NCBI GenBank assembly: GCA_021521415.1
Contig: JAIQDT010000001.1
Location: forward strand, 930,001 to 994,000
Source of the DNA: Bidens hawaiensis
Lineage: Eukaryota > Streptophyta > Magnoliopsida > Asterales > Asteraceae
Length of the DNA: 64,000 nucleotides
Direction of reading: 5' to 3'
The translations under genes and the position numbers were made by a program. The notes under the pieces are model-generated. The model saw only the letters and a program-made list of their open reading frames with translations, was not told the DNA's origin and did no database searches. Of this stretch, positions 22,446-33,475 are shown piece after piece. Within the stretch, counting starts at the first letter, position 1. Every line of letters starts with the position of its first letter.

Positions 22446-23162
22446 TTACATCAACATAGCAGGTAGGCGGGCAACAAGCTGCGCCGCCACCCCTTTCTGA
22501 ATTGCAAACCCTAACCTGCTAAAGACATACCCCTGCCCCCTTGGAGTCGACACATTGCTATGCACAACCCGTTGGACCCTGGTTAAGAAACGGATAGCTT
22601 CCGGTGCCAAGGAGCCAAAGGTATCAAAAGCCAGAGGGACAAAAACATGTTGGTGCTCTTCGCAGGCTTTAGCATGTTTCTCCACCTTCTTCGTTTCAGC
22701 CTTTTTCATTGCTTGCCCAGCTACAAACCCATTATCCCTCAAACCAGCTAAAGGAGATACCCCTGTGAGGTCAACACAAGCGTGTTTTCCCCCGGCCCAA
22801 CCAAAGACGAGCAAATCTGTCGGTCGTAGAGTGGATCTCCCTTCCGTGGGGTCTGTAAGGAAGTTTACGGGGGCTTCCTTTTTAGCTGATATCCCAGCTC
22901 GCCTTAAGATGTCCCAAAGAACGTTTCGCACCCAATCATGTCGGTATTTGAACCCAGGCATCTCCTTGCAATGAACCGCCTTCTCTCCGAATTTATCCAG
23001 GCAAGCCTTACGGCATATCGGACATGTTTCGTCTTCTGGGTACATTGGGACCATCAAACGGTACTTAAGAATGACCCTATTCTCGACCGTAGACATGCTT
23101 TGGCCCAAGCCATCAATAAGGATAACGGTCAGAAAATCTTGGGCATGAGGACTTGTAAGCAT
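22446..23162 (-). pseudogene. C-terminal Cys/His and restriction-like endonuclease region
   Basis: The 238-codon frame continues the RT protein after a one-base frameshift near 23155 (HAQDF is read in this frame). It contains a Cys/His cluster, CPICRKACLDKFGEKAVHC, then GFKYRHD-VRNVL and RPTDLLVFGWAGGKHACVDLTG. The spacing RHD, RP-x-D, about 13 residues, D-x-T followed by a Lys-rich helix resembles the PD-(D/E)XK core of R2-type endonucleases. That assignment is inference from motif spacing. The frame ends TAG at 22446. It would nick the target for reverse transcription. An alternative is an uncharacterised plant RT-associated domain. Confidence 0.65.
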
Positions 23163-24991
23163 TCAATAACCGCCTTCTGTCGGGGGGAAAATTCAAAAAC
23201 TTCTCCCAGGCTCTGAGCGATTTTGCCAAAAAGGGCATTCGCCAAAGTTTTTTGAGGCTTTGGTGGGGCGGTGTCCTTATTAGAGAAACCGCCAATGTCA
23301 AAGTCTGGGAGAGCGCCATTTAGGCGTTCCAGGGCCTGCACGTAGTCTGAGTCCAGGTCGACAACTCCGCTATTCCTTAAGATGTGATTCTGCAGCTTCC
23401 AAGACTGAGCCCTCGAAGCTACAAAAGCGTAAACCCCAACATCATGAGCCGAAAGAAGGCCTAAACCCCCCAAGCGCATCGGTAAAGATGCAAGTTGCCA
23501 CTGAAGATCACCAAAGAACGGACCTCCACATACAACTATGTCTTCGATGGCTTCTCGAAGCCCCTTATCAAAACAGGATACCGCACCATCCATCATATGG
23601 GGGTGGCATGTTCGTAACCCAAAAAGCAACTTAGCAACCCCCATGCAAGACCTAAGCAGGAGGAGTTCGATCTGGGGATCCCTAAGGCAAGGTAAGAGTT
23701 TCATAAGATCAACCGCACGAGATGCTCTCCGCCTGGCCAACTCCTTAATAAAGTAGGGATCTCGACTAACAACCCCTCCAAGGAGCTTTACCCCTCTCTC
23801 TGGTCTACCAATCCCACTAGGGAAAAGCCCATCTTTGACTTTCACCCCATTACACGCTGGCCAAAAAACCTCGGTTTTCTTAATATTAAGTTGCAGCCCT
23901 AATGATGGCCCTTCCGAGCTGATAATGTCTAGGGCTTTAGCGACTTCGTTGGCACCACCAATAATAGTCTCATCATCCAAGTACCAAGCATGAAATGGGA
24001 GGTTACAGTCATTTTGTACCCGGAGAACAAGAGGGTGTAATGCTAAGGCAAAGAGGAGGGGCCCAAGGGGGTCTCCCTGCTGAACCCCAGTAGTAGCCCC
24101 TATACAGTCATCACCAACGTACAACCTAGCCGGCTGGGCATAAAGGAACTGGACCCATAGATAGATAGACGGGCAATGATGATGAACCTCCCGGAGAAGG
24201 GCTGTGCGGTCGACCATATTGAAGGCGTTGGAGAAGTCCACGGTAAGCATAGCTAAAGAACCGTCCGCGTGAAAGGAGTTAAGAAACCGGTTCGCGCTGT
24301 GAAGCACCGCCTCTGCCCCATTAGGGGTCCCTACCCCAAATTGAAAGTCCCCTAAATACTGAGTCATTTCCTTCCCCACCATCTTCATAGCCACTTTAGA
24401 AACCAACCTACGCCAGATAGCCCCCACAGCAATGGGCCGAATTCCATTATCCGACTTTAATAAAGGGGTAAGGGGGGCCGAAGCAATAAACTCAGCGAGC
24501 ACCTTGGGGCACAGACCCCCAAGCCATAAGTTGACGACTTCAGTGATGGCTGAGAGCAGACCCATGGAAGTCACTGATCCCTCACCACTAAGAGCGTCCA
24601 ACAAGTGTTGCGCCCGCATCCCGTCCCTCCCGCATGAGGTCCCTTTAGGAAATGAACGGATACATCTAAGCACACAGTCCCCATCCACAGAGAGAGTAGG
24701 CAGGGCGACAGAGCTAGAAGGCAAGGACGGAGGCGGCACCACTGGGTGTTTATCAATGAGGGCTTTCATGGTTGAATCTCCGAGAGGGGCAACCCCACTT
24801 GAGCATAATACCTTGACTACAGCTGTGAAATGACCATCCCTGACTTTTCTGAGACATTGTTTAATATTGAGGCTGTTTTCAGAACCCTCCTCCCCTCCCA
24901 CCTCTCTTTTAGAAAAAGTGCTCCCCTCCCACGTTATCAAAGAGAGAAAGAACCAAGTCAGCAAAACCAGATCCATCTTTCCATACCGCAA
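23129..24991 (-). pseudogene. Non-LTR reverse transcriptase domain
   Basis: The 620-codon frame contains RT motifs in order: SFPKGTSCGRDGMRAQHLLDAL and LLKSDNGIRPIAVG (fingers), LTVDFSNAFNMVDR (motif A), GVQQGDPLGPLLFALALHP (motif B), HAWYLDDETIIGG (motif C, YLDD catalytic pair) and GLQLNIKKTEVFW (motif D), then a long thumb region. All catalytic aspartates are present. The N-terminal part of the polyprotein is joined only across a frameshift near 24930. The C-terminal part is in another frame after 23155. Group II or retron origin is unlikely, because motif order and the 3' endonuclease region fit non-LTR elements. Confidence 0.85.
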
Positions 24992-25718
24992 GTGCTTGCC
25001 GAATGCTACTACATTGCAAAGACTTTCGATTCCCTGACCTGCGTTCCTGCCTAGTGGAAGGTTTCACCACCCTTAAAGTACAACACGACAACAATAGTAA
25101 TTTGACCCAATTCTCAATCTAGCCTGGTGAATCCACTACCTTGCGTAAAGCGTATGCCAAAGTCTGAGCAAACGCCAAACGACAAATTGGGGGGATGCTC
25201 TTAACCGTTTGAATGGGAAGGGAGAAAACCCGTTCCAAAAGGGATACATCCCCAACCACTCCTACAGATGAACCTGGGTCCCTATCCACAGACACACAAT
25301 TAGGTTTCTGGATCCCAACGATGAATTCTCCAGCCTCTCCAGAATCCACAGAAAAAGAATATACACCATCAGCATGCTTGCACCCCCTGCTAAGGGCATG
25401 CAACGTCATGCACCTCCCACATAACCATTTATCCCCCGCCCGAAGGGCTTCCCCAACATTTATAAAAAGGTCCAAATCCTTGGAGATAGCATCTTTTAAG
25501 AGGTTCTTCCGAGTATCCGTTTTGAAATGGGTACTTTGCATGTGCTCAAGTAGGCGGAAAAACCCCGAGGACCCAGGTCTACCATCCTTACACTCGTGGA
25601 AATGCTTAAAGGGGCATGGCCTTAAACCGTAAGTGGAGCTAGGACCAAGCCCTCCTGTATTTACGTTTCGAATTCTTTTTATGGTAGCCATGTACACACG
25701 AGAACAGAAACCAAACAA
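24909..25718 (-). pseudogene. N-terminal zinc-finger region of the non-LTR element
   Basis: Frame from ATG 25718 (a second in-frame ATG at 25691 begins MATIKRIRN). It shows a Cys/His finger, CPFKHFHEC followed by LLEHMQSTH about 20 residues on, and a second Cys/His cluster WLCGRCMTLHALSRGCKH. A TAG follows VDSPG at 25119. The same frame continues as RQERRSGNRKSLQ (25094-24909), so the TAG is a single nonsense mutation in a longer protein. A frameshift near 24930 then leads into the RT frame. N-terminal fingers of this kind in R2-type elements recognise target DNA. That role here is inference. Confidence 0.7.
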
Positions 25719-26073
25719 ATCACAAAAGACAACGGACCCCTAAGGACCCCGACTCGATATGAGTTAGAGCAAGAATCAAAGACCAAACCCCTCACACTTG
25801 AAGGAGGGGAGCAACTACGGGTTGCTCACCCCTCATCTAGCACCCCACAACAACCGCTAAGGCATAAGAGGAGGAAGGTATAACTCCAAAATAAAGCAAA
25901 TAGGGTAGAACTCCAACTCAAAATACCCCATTTAAGCACCCAAATGCAAGTAAACAACCTTTAACTTATCCGAACGTAAGTCGTAATTTCGTCGAACACC
26001 AGGCGTACAACACGTACTAACCACCAAAATAGATATCTTTTAAATCGGAATAAGAAGAATGGATGATGAGGTG

Positions 26074-26238
26074 TCAATAATAATAATCATCGGCGACTGT
26101 GATCGGAAAACCGAGGATATCGGAGTTGACGGTGATGAAATGGGGATTTTGTATGGGTTTAGAAATGAAGGCTTGTTGGCTGGTTTTTAAGAGCATGGAT
26201 GGTGGTGGTGGGTGAGGGGGGCTGGTCTCGGCAGTCAT
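26074..26238 (-). CDS. Unrecognised 54-residue ORF
   Basis: ATG at 26238, TGA at 26074-26076. The sequence is Pro-rich at the start (PPHPPPPS), then mixed, ending in DDYYY. A TATAAATTC lies at 26252-26260 on the minus strand, only 14 bases before the first ATG. A second ATG at codon 15 (26196) would fit that TATA better. It sits just upstream of the non-LTR element's 5' side, so it could be the 5' end of a host gene cut by the insertion, or a chance frame. No family recognised. Confidence 0.25.
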   Translation of the reverse strand: MTAETSPPHPPPPSMLLKTSQQAFISKPIQNPHFITVNSDILGFPITVADDYYY

Positions 26239-26782
26239 GAAATTAGAAGATGAATTTATAGTGGAGTTTAGAGGTCCAGATTCATGGTGTCCAGCTTTGC
26301 TTTTGTTTGACTGAATAATGAGTATGAAAGGTGATGGTGCATTGTTTCAATCTTAATTCTGACTGGTGTCCAGCTTTGCTTTTGTTTACCATTTCTCTTA
26401 AACTTCTAGTTCTCACATGGTATAGCCATCCAAGTGTCTAGTTAGGAAGCCTTACCGTGTAGTTAAGAAGTTTACTTGCTAGGTAACTTTTTAGACTCCT
26501 TTTGTTATACGTTTTGGACGATGACATACTCATAAAATGAATATATCATACTAATGGTTTTTGGCTTCAAGCCCATTGTATAAACTAAAACGTTTAAAAT
26601 TGGGTTTTTCTTTTTAAAGAAAATTGACAAATATCTCTCACTAAAGGCACCTCATGTATAAATTATAGACATAGTTCACAACATATCCTATACTTACAAT
26701 CCAAAAGTGCACTTAAAAAGGTTTCATCACATATTTAGAAACCTTATCTTGCACCGTGGTGCGTACGATAACACAAAACAAA
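26239..26782. other. Spacer with a 24-bp direct repeat
   Basis: The sequence TGGTGTCCAGCTTTGCTTTT plus TGTTT... continues identically at 26285-26308 and 26364-26387. Nothing else is recognised. Confidence 0.6.
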
Positions 26783-27181
26783 ATGATGCCTTCTTTGTTC
26801 CTGGCCCTGTTTCTACCGTGCGCCGGCATGAGTCTTGTCTTCCTTGTCTACATGTGCTTGCTATGCTACGCCGCACGTCACCTTCAGGATACAATTCCGG
26901 TGAAACCCACCACCGCAAACGGGCTTTCCGCGGCGGAACTCGATAAACTTCCCGCAACAACAGGAAACCAACTTGGGTCGGCTACCTAGTGTTCGATATG
27001 TTTGGATGATATAGAAGCGGAACAACCTGCTAGGGTTGTTCCGGGATGTAACCACAGGTTTCATCTGCAATGCGCCGATACGTGGCTTGCGAGAAACCCG
27101 GTTTGCCCAGTTTGCTGTAACAAACTGGAACCGGGTTTGTTTCAGTCTGCTAACACAGCTGCTGAAACAAACCCGTGTTAA
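26783..27181 (+). pseudogene. ATL-type RING-H2 E3 ubiquitin ligase with in-frame stop
   Basis: From ATG 26783 the frame encodes a hydrophobic N-terminal segment (SLFLALFLPCAGMSLVFLVY, residues 4-23, likely membrane anchor), the GLD-like motif GLSAAELDKLP (residues 47-57), then a RING-H2 finger from residue 70: CSIC, PGCNHRFHLQC, PVCPVC, i.e. the C-x2-C ... C-x-H-x2-H-x2-C ... C-x2-C order with the conserved Trp in DTWL. It ends TAA at 27179-27181 (132 codons). Codon 69, directly before the finger, is TAG (26987-26989). All finger ligands are intact, so this looks like a recent single-base knockout (or a sequencing error) of a short ATL protein that would ubiquitinate substrates at a membrane. 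Confidence 0.8.
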
Positions 27182-28852
27182 AAGTTTTGCATAGGTTGCT
27201 CTATAAATTTATATTTTTATATTAGTTATCTTTGTCTTTTTCTTTTTAATTTTTCTTTTAAAGTTTTTTGGTTGAATGTAGAAATGATCTAAATATGAAC
27301 ATATGAATGTCAGCAAGCTTTAAAAGTTGAACCGTATGATCGTCAGCAAATAACAAATTCATCTTCCTCTGTTTCTCTCTCTAAAATGTAAACAAAACAA
27401 ATAATGGTTTTTCATATAAATTGTTTTTATTTATTTATGAATTGTGTAACGTATGAACATCTATAGTTTGTTGAGAATTTGATGATGGAAAGCGTGACGC
27501 TTTAGAATTATTTATTTATTTTAAATTATTATTTTTTTCAGTTTTAAAATCCTCTGTTTTCTCTTCAATTTTTCTTCTCTCTAAAAACTATTATTATTTT
27601 TTTCTGTTCTTTTTTTCTTAAAGTTTTTTCATGATTATTTTATGGTGCAATTTATCAAAGAAAATGGTGAATTTGTTATATTTCTGTCAAAAATATTATT
27701 TTTTTCCCTATGGGACGATTTTGGGTGATAAACAGGATATTTTTTAATCAGATTTATTCTTGAAAACTAGACATTAAAAATCTTTATTCTCTATAAATAT
27801 TTATTTTTTAATTAGATTTATTCTCAGTTAAATATTTCATACTCATTTAATTAATTATGTAGTTCATATTGAGTTTTTAAAGTTCTTACAACTCATCAGG
27901 TTCTTAAAATATCACTCTTATCCTGACGCAACATTTTATAGCACATTCATTGCACATAACCTAGTTATATGGTATAACTTTGCAAAGAAAATGGTGAGCT
28001 TGTAAGTTGTATGTTCATTACGTTGTGTTTCTCTCTCTTTAAATATACATGATTTCTGATTATTTTCCATAAGTCAAACCAATCCTAAATACACTAAACA
28101 ATTAATAATGAATAATGTTTTAGTTTAGACAAATGATATGCTTAATTATATATTATCTTCTTTTCATCATTTTTATCATTACAAATGTTTATGCGTCTCC
28201 AGCGGTGCTTTAAAGTAACAAAAAAAAAAGATAAAAAAAAAGAAGCTAGAAATCCATTGTGAACAAATATAGATATCTTGTCGGTTAGATGTTAACCTCA
28301 ATGTACCAAACATAATATAAATATGAGATTGAGACCCAAAAGAGTTACTATTTTTTTTTTCCTGAAGTACGGATATAATAGCCATTTATTTTTTAAGATA
28401 ATATTATAATTAAATTAAAATTGTTTTTTTTAATGTCGTTCCAAGTACACATTAATTTTCTTAAGCAATCAGGCTACCACTAAACCAAAAGACCCGTTGA
28501 TGCAGCGGTAAAATGATAATGAAGATCAAATCACGTTGATTCTTAGAATACCCGTGATGAACTTCCCAACTCCCAAAATCCCACCCAAAGGTCTAGGAAA
28601 ATGAAAAGAAAATACTTCATTATCAATATTCAAGTCTGACCATCCATATTACATCAACATCATATTAATAAACTTTCTAATACGAAATGGGCCTAAAAAA
28701 TACCATAGACCAAACACAAACCTAAAAAGAAAAATGTAATAAACTGACAAAAAAAAAAACTTAAAAAGACCCATAACTTTATTTAGGAGGCGTTTTTTGG
28801 CTTCAGACAGGGGCCAAACCGTCATAAGCGTTGCCACAATGTGCTCCTCGTC
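27182..28852. other. AT-rich intergenic stretch, no gene seen
   Basis: Long A/T runs and no convincing coding frame. Small palindromes only (e.g. AAAGCGTGACGCTTT near 27489). Confidence 0.55.
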
Positions 28853-29149
28853 TCAAGCTTCGATTTGACTGGTAATGGACTTGAAACGGAGCTTCGTGGG
28901 CCAAGTTATGCCGTTTTCGTGGGCCACCTTTGAAAACACACGATCATGGGCCTCCAAATATAACATGGACTGTTCTTCAATACTTGGGCCTCCATCACCC
29001 GTAGTGTACTTCCACTAAGATTCACTTTTGTATCATTTTGATTATGAATCGAGGTCTATGTAATCTTTCATGTTTTTCCAATTTTCTATGGTTGAATCAT
29101 CCTCTCGTTCTAAACATGCGTGATCATCGCTTCCATGTTTTGGTGTCAT
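28853..29149 (-). pseudogene. Unrecognised decayed ORF (99 codons, three stops)
   Basis: Minus-strand ATG at 29149, TGA at 28853-28855. The frame has non-AT-biased, protein-like sequence on both sides of three clustered stops (TAA, TGA, TAG near 29012-29046), including EDDSTIENWKNMKDYIDL before them and HDRVFSKVAHENGITWPTKL after them. Each stop is one C-to-T step from CAA, CGA or CAG. Alternatively the clustered stops lie in an intron and the 3' part (after an AG at about 29013) is a terminal exon. No family recognised. Confidence 0.3.
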
Positions 29150-29838
29150 TCACTTTTTGCTTGTACTGAAGTCGAATATTATTCTTGAAAACCAGACATC
29201 TTTTTAGTGGTGTTTCGGTACACGACTGACATTTGGAGGTCGGAGCGGGGTTGCTAAGTAGAAGAAAGGAATACGAGGGTTTGGGATTGGTTACTTTCTA
29301 AAAGAATATTGATGAGTAAAGTAAAACCAGAAATTTTAAAATTAATATTAACAGATTTTTTAAGGTCACTTGCTAAGGACCAAAGTTCTAGTGACCAAAT
29401 CTATAATTCTTGAAAAGAAAAATTCTAATATAAAGTGGTGCTTTCCACAACTACAGTTGGTATTATTAAAAGTAATATTTAATTTAACTGAATTTGGTCG
29501 GAATTGGTTTGGTTTATTAGAGTATTCATTATGATAACGACACTTGCTATAACAAATGAAAAAGAAAACCCAAAATATATAAAGTCGTAATATGCGCAAA
29601 AGGATATCGAAACATGTTCGGTTTGTTGTTTTCTTGATTATTTAACTATAAAAAAGTATTAATGAATTTTTATTTTATGAAATTACTAAAATTATTATTT
29701 AAAATTCAATTAAATAAATAATAATAAACAACATAAATTGTAAAATTAAGAACAAAAAAGAACAAAGCAAAAAAGAAAAAAAAATAAAACAAACATGGTA
29801 GTCACAAGAACTATAAACACATTATTAATACTAATATT
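29150..29838. other. AT-rich intergenic stretch, no gene seen
   Basis: No ORF or terminal repeat is recognised. It ends in the alternating ATTAATATTAAT sequence that was the target of the Tat element. Confidence 0.55.
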
Positions 29839-29843
29839 AATAT

Positions 29844-30506
29844 TGATGACGGGTGTAGCCCAAAGAATTAATAAAATGGATTTTACACATTAAGCTAAAA
29901 AGGTTAGAAGGTTAAAGGGTTCGTTTCCCGCCCAATTTAAGTAAACAAGTACGTGAACAGTAAGCACGTGCAACAGTACACGTCAAATCACTGTTCACAT
30001 CACTGTTTCCTTTGAATAAGGGACATGCTCAGAAAAAGTAATATTATTGTATTCGTTAATCAACGGTCAAAAGCTTTCCGCCCATAAAGGTTAACTCTCT
30101 AGCAAACTAGAGGTTAACTAGTTTATCCACTGGACAAAAGGCTTGCGTCTCTCCCTTTATAAAAGGATGACCTAGTCATAAACAAGAGACACCAGATCTA
30201 GAGAGAGATAACACATACTCTCTGGTCTTCTCTTCTTCCTTGAGAAATATGCACTTTGATTATTTCTTTCTTACTTCACAAACATCATAGCTTCACCAAG
30301 AACTTCATCCAAAAACCGATCTCAAACACCTCGGTCTTGGATCTCCGGTGAACTATAACAACTAACAATAAACTAGTGAACCTCTCTCTGCGTTTTGCAA
30401 ACGTAGAGGGACACCACGACCTGCGTTAGGTTAACCTAAACCCTTGAAGCCTGTTAGCCTAACCAGTCCATCCACTATTATTGGTCTTATAATTGTTGTA
30501 GCAACA
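29844..30506 (+). repeat. 5' LTR of the Tat element
   Basis: 663 bp, partner of 50615-51279. A TATA box, TATAAAAG, lies at 30158-30165, followed by a CT-rich leader. Confidence 0.93.
30158..30165 (+). promoter_or_regulatory. Likely LTR TATA box
   Basis: TATAAAAG in the middle of the LTR, conserved in the 3' copy (near 50932). Transcription would start about 30 bp on, just before the GAGACACCAGATCTAGAGAG leader. Confidence 0.6.
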
Positions 30507-30509
30507 AGT

Positions 30510-30527
30510 TGGCGCCCACCGTGGGGC
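30510..30527 (+). promoter_or_regulatory. Primer binding site of the Tat element
   Basis: TGGCGCCCACCGTGGGGC lies 3 bases after the LTR. It starts with TGG, complementary to a tRNA CCA end. The tRNA identity is not assigned. Confidence 0.7.
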
Positions 30528-30586
30528 TACGCCGCTTACTTTATCTTAAATATCAGTAGTGTAGCTCCATTCTCACTAAAATCACC

Positions 30587-32142
30587 ATGTCGGAAGGTGG
30601 ATCTCCCGATGAAGTCGACCAAGTGTCAAGAACACCGACACCAAGTGCCGACCAGGAAACTCCGGCGGCAACCACACCTTTTTCCACCCCGGGAGGAACT
30701 CCGACGGAACCTTTGTTCCTCGAGTTTTCACCTTTCCGAACTCCAACCCCTTCACGAACCGAAGTTCCTTCTCCTCATGCAGGAGTCACGAACACCCCGG
30801 AGCGTGTCGACTTGACGATGGAAGGGGTATCACGGCATTTCTTGCAACTAAGACATCTTCTTAACCAACACGTGAGCCAAGAAAGAGAAAAGGGGATAAG
30901 AATAAGACTGGAGTATGACGATCCAGAGCCCTCACTGTCACTCGGACGTCCACCTTCCCCTCTAACCAGCTCAAGACTGGCTGCTTCTCGTCTAGAAGCT
31001 GGTCCAAGTGTAACCTGCCAACCTTTCAACCCATCTCCTTACTTTATGGGAGACCAAGCCCAACGGCTTTCCTTTTGTTCACTTCACAACCCCTTGGGCA
31101 TGAGACCACTCTCGACCAAATATGGCAGTCACCAGCTTCAAGTATTCCTCCTACAGCCACTACATGGGAGCAGGCCATGATGATCTTTCCCTTGGCTCGG
31201 AGTGAAGCAATAAGCACCCCTTTGGGAACAAACTAAATAGCAGAAACTCCTGAAAGCCTTCAAGGCTTTAACCTCATGCCTCAGATGATGGCTCAAATGA
31301 CGGCGCACTTCCCTTGGACCCAACTCATCAACCAAGCCCTGGGTACTCACCAAGGAACGACGAGTCATAAAATCTCACTACAACGGTAGAGGAAGACCTT
31401 GCAAAGCCTTACAAGCCCTGTAACCTATCTTGTTTCTCTCAACAAATTGTCGATTATGACTCTCAAACGAAAATCAAGTTGCCACCCCATATAAAAAATG
31501 CAAACACTAGTCGGATCAGCTAGAATATGGTTCAACGACCTTCCTTCCCAAAGCGTTCGAAGCTTCGATGATCTGAGCAAAGGATTCTTGGCCAACTTTT
31601 CACAACAAATAAGGTACGTCAAGGATGCCACGGTTATTTTTCAGATAAAACAAAAAGATGATGAGAGCCTTCGAGATTTCATCGAAATGTATAAAAAAGA
31701 AGGGTTGACATATGTGGGGGCCGATGAAAAAATGAGGGTGGCAGGCTTCATGAACGCCATCACCTCCAAGTACCTCACAAGGGACTTTAACAAGTGCATG
31801 CCTAAAATCCTTGAAGAAGCTCTCGAACGAGCTGAAGCTCATATCCGAGGGGAAGAGGCCGTTGATTTCAAAGAGCAAAGAAAAAGAGCTCCTAGTTGGC
31901 GAGGCAACAGCCCCAATCGAAAGAAAGAGAACTTCAATCCCTATGATAAATATCCAAGGAACTCAGATCAACGAAGGCCCGAAGGTCGGAACCCTCCAAG
32001 AAGGGAAAAGACTGTGAACTTCACAGCCTTAACCAAAACCCCTCAAGAGATCCTTACCACCGAAGAAGTGAAACACAAATTCCGACCTCCTCGACCCTTG
32101 CCCAAAATCAAGAAAAAACGAAAGCTTCACCCAGTTCTGTGA
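30587..32142 (+). pseudogene. Tat-type gag (broken)
   Basis: ATG at 30587 in ACCATGTCGG starts a Pro/Thr/Ser-rich N-terminus (to 31180). After a decayed stretch the capsid-like part resumes at 31498 with LVGSARIWFNDLPSQS, SFDDLSKGFLANFSQQ and IKQKDDESLRDFIEMYKKEGL, the retrotransposon-gag motif set. It ends in a basic Arg/Lys-rich tail (to 32142). Near 31480 sequence typical between LPP and the GSARIWF segment is missing, suggesting an internal deletion. Frames differ on either side of 31180-31498. Confidence 0.82.
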
Positions 32143-32758
32143 GTTCCACGAAGAAAAAGGTCAACACACCAATGATTGCTTTCAACTCAAGAGAAGAATT
32201 GAGGAAGCTGTCAAGTCTGGAGAACTGGCCCATTTGGTGAAAGAGGTCAAAGACAAGATGGCCGAAAGAAAAAGCAAAGAAGCGAATATGGTGAATATAG
32301 ACGAAGGTGTTTCCTACAAACGACAATGCTTGGAGTCTTGGGAGCTTTAATGCGTCTGCTTCCCTCCACCTCAAGGTGACTTACTCTCAAACCCTTTGAT
32401 GGTAGAAGCGAACGTGGGAACTCTAAAAACAAGCAAAGCCTACATCGACACAGGGGCGGCCACATAAATCATGTATGAAAGGTTCTTCAACCGGCTAAGT
32501 AAGCAAGAGCGTTCAAGGCTTCAACCCTCCAGGTCGTCTATAAAAGGTATCGCCGACATACCCTTGAAGCCTTTAGGCCAACTAACCCTTGATGTCTGTT
32601 TTAGTGAAGGTAAGATAAAGAAAACCAAATCACTCACTTTTGTGGTAATCAACACACCTTCCAATTATGATGTAATCATAGGAAGGCCAGGACAATGTGT
32701 GTTCAACATAGCTGTCTTGGTCGGTCAAGGTGCTGTGAAGTTTCCCACTAACATGTAA
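32143..32758 (+). pseudogene. Tat-type zinc knuckle-like linker and aspartic protease (broken)
   Basis: FCEFHEEKGQHTNDCFQLKRRIEEAVKSG, read in segments, is the knuckle-like CEFH-x-H-C-L motif of this lineage near 32140-32215. The protease active site reads AYIDTGAAT near 32441-32465, followed at once by TAA in the frame. The C-terminal half includes YDVIIGRPG (32668-32694). Stops at about 32350 and 32466 and a frameshift near 32140 inactivate it. The frame is cut at 32754 by the likely solo LTR and resumes at 34579. Confidence 0.75.
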
Positions 32759-33475
32759 CATCCTGAATATTATAATGATAAATAAAGAAAGTTACGTTTA
32801 GTAATTTCGCGTTATTAATTAAGTAATATCGAGTAAAGAACGGATCATGGACTTAGATTAATTAAAGTGGGTTAAATGGAATGGGCCTTAGGTCCATGGG
32901 CTTTAAGGGATATAAATATCCCCTAAACCAACCTAAAACCCTAAACCCTCATTCATTTCCATCTTATTCTCTACACACTCAAAACACACACACACCCTAC
33001 ACCACCATAAACCTTACGGCCGAGAGGGAAGAGGGAAAACGAGATCGAGCGAACATCCGTTTGTGGTAGATCTTTGCTATACGAGCCATACACGAAGATC
33101 TAGAGTCTATAAGCAAGCTAACCGAGACCGAAAGGTAAGCCGTTTTACTTTAAAGTTTACGTTTTTAGTAACGTTTAACCTTGAAACTTAGAACGGGTAT
33201 AGATCGGATACAAATGAAACGTAAAGTTGCGAACTTGATGCTAAAACGAACTCGTTAGACCTGCAAACATGCGCGGCTCGTGTAAAATGAACCCTAGATC
33301 TAGTAGTAAACGTTTAAGCCTTAAAGATTCATGCTTTATGCTGTTACGTGTTAAGTTTTATCCGAAAATGAACATAAGAATGTTTACGGGTTTGGTTAAA
33401 CTTGCATTCAAGGCTTTCGTGATGAAACGATGATGATTATGGGGTTTGGGGACGAACAGTAGGCTGCAGCTGGAT

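Larger units (their letters stand above)
22374..26070 (-). mobile_element. Non-LTR retroelement with R2-like domain order
   Basis: A minus-strand unit begins with a leader near 26070 (5' limit uncertain). It continues with a zinc-finger N-terminus (25718-25119), RT (24991-23129) and a C-terminal Cys/His plus nuclease-like region (23162-22446), and ends in an A-rich tail (seen as T-rich plus-strand sequence 22374-22412). There are no LTRs and no apurinic-type endonuclease upstream of RT. Finger-RT-Cys/His-endonuclease is the order of restriction-like-endonuclease (R2/R4/NeSL type) elements. Known plant LINEs (L1, RTE) instead carry an N-terminal APE. No target duplication was found by eye. Confidence 0.75.

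Noticed and set aside
24432..24833. Plus-strand ORFs opposite the RT of the non-LTR element
   Set aside because: Antisense shadows of a well-supported RT frame without any motif.
28649..28837. 62-codon minus ORF ending in a hydrophobic stretch
   Set aside because: The hydrophobic part is translated A/T-rich DNA, and the frame overlaps the more protein-like frame at 28853-29149 only at its edge; no support.
30587..31180. Possible host Pro/Thr-rich protein
   Set aside because: It starts 80 bp after the Tat 5' LTR and PBS, where gag is expected, and leads into recognisable gag sequence.
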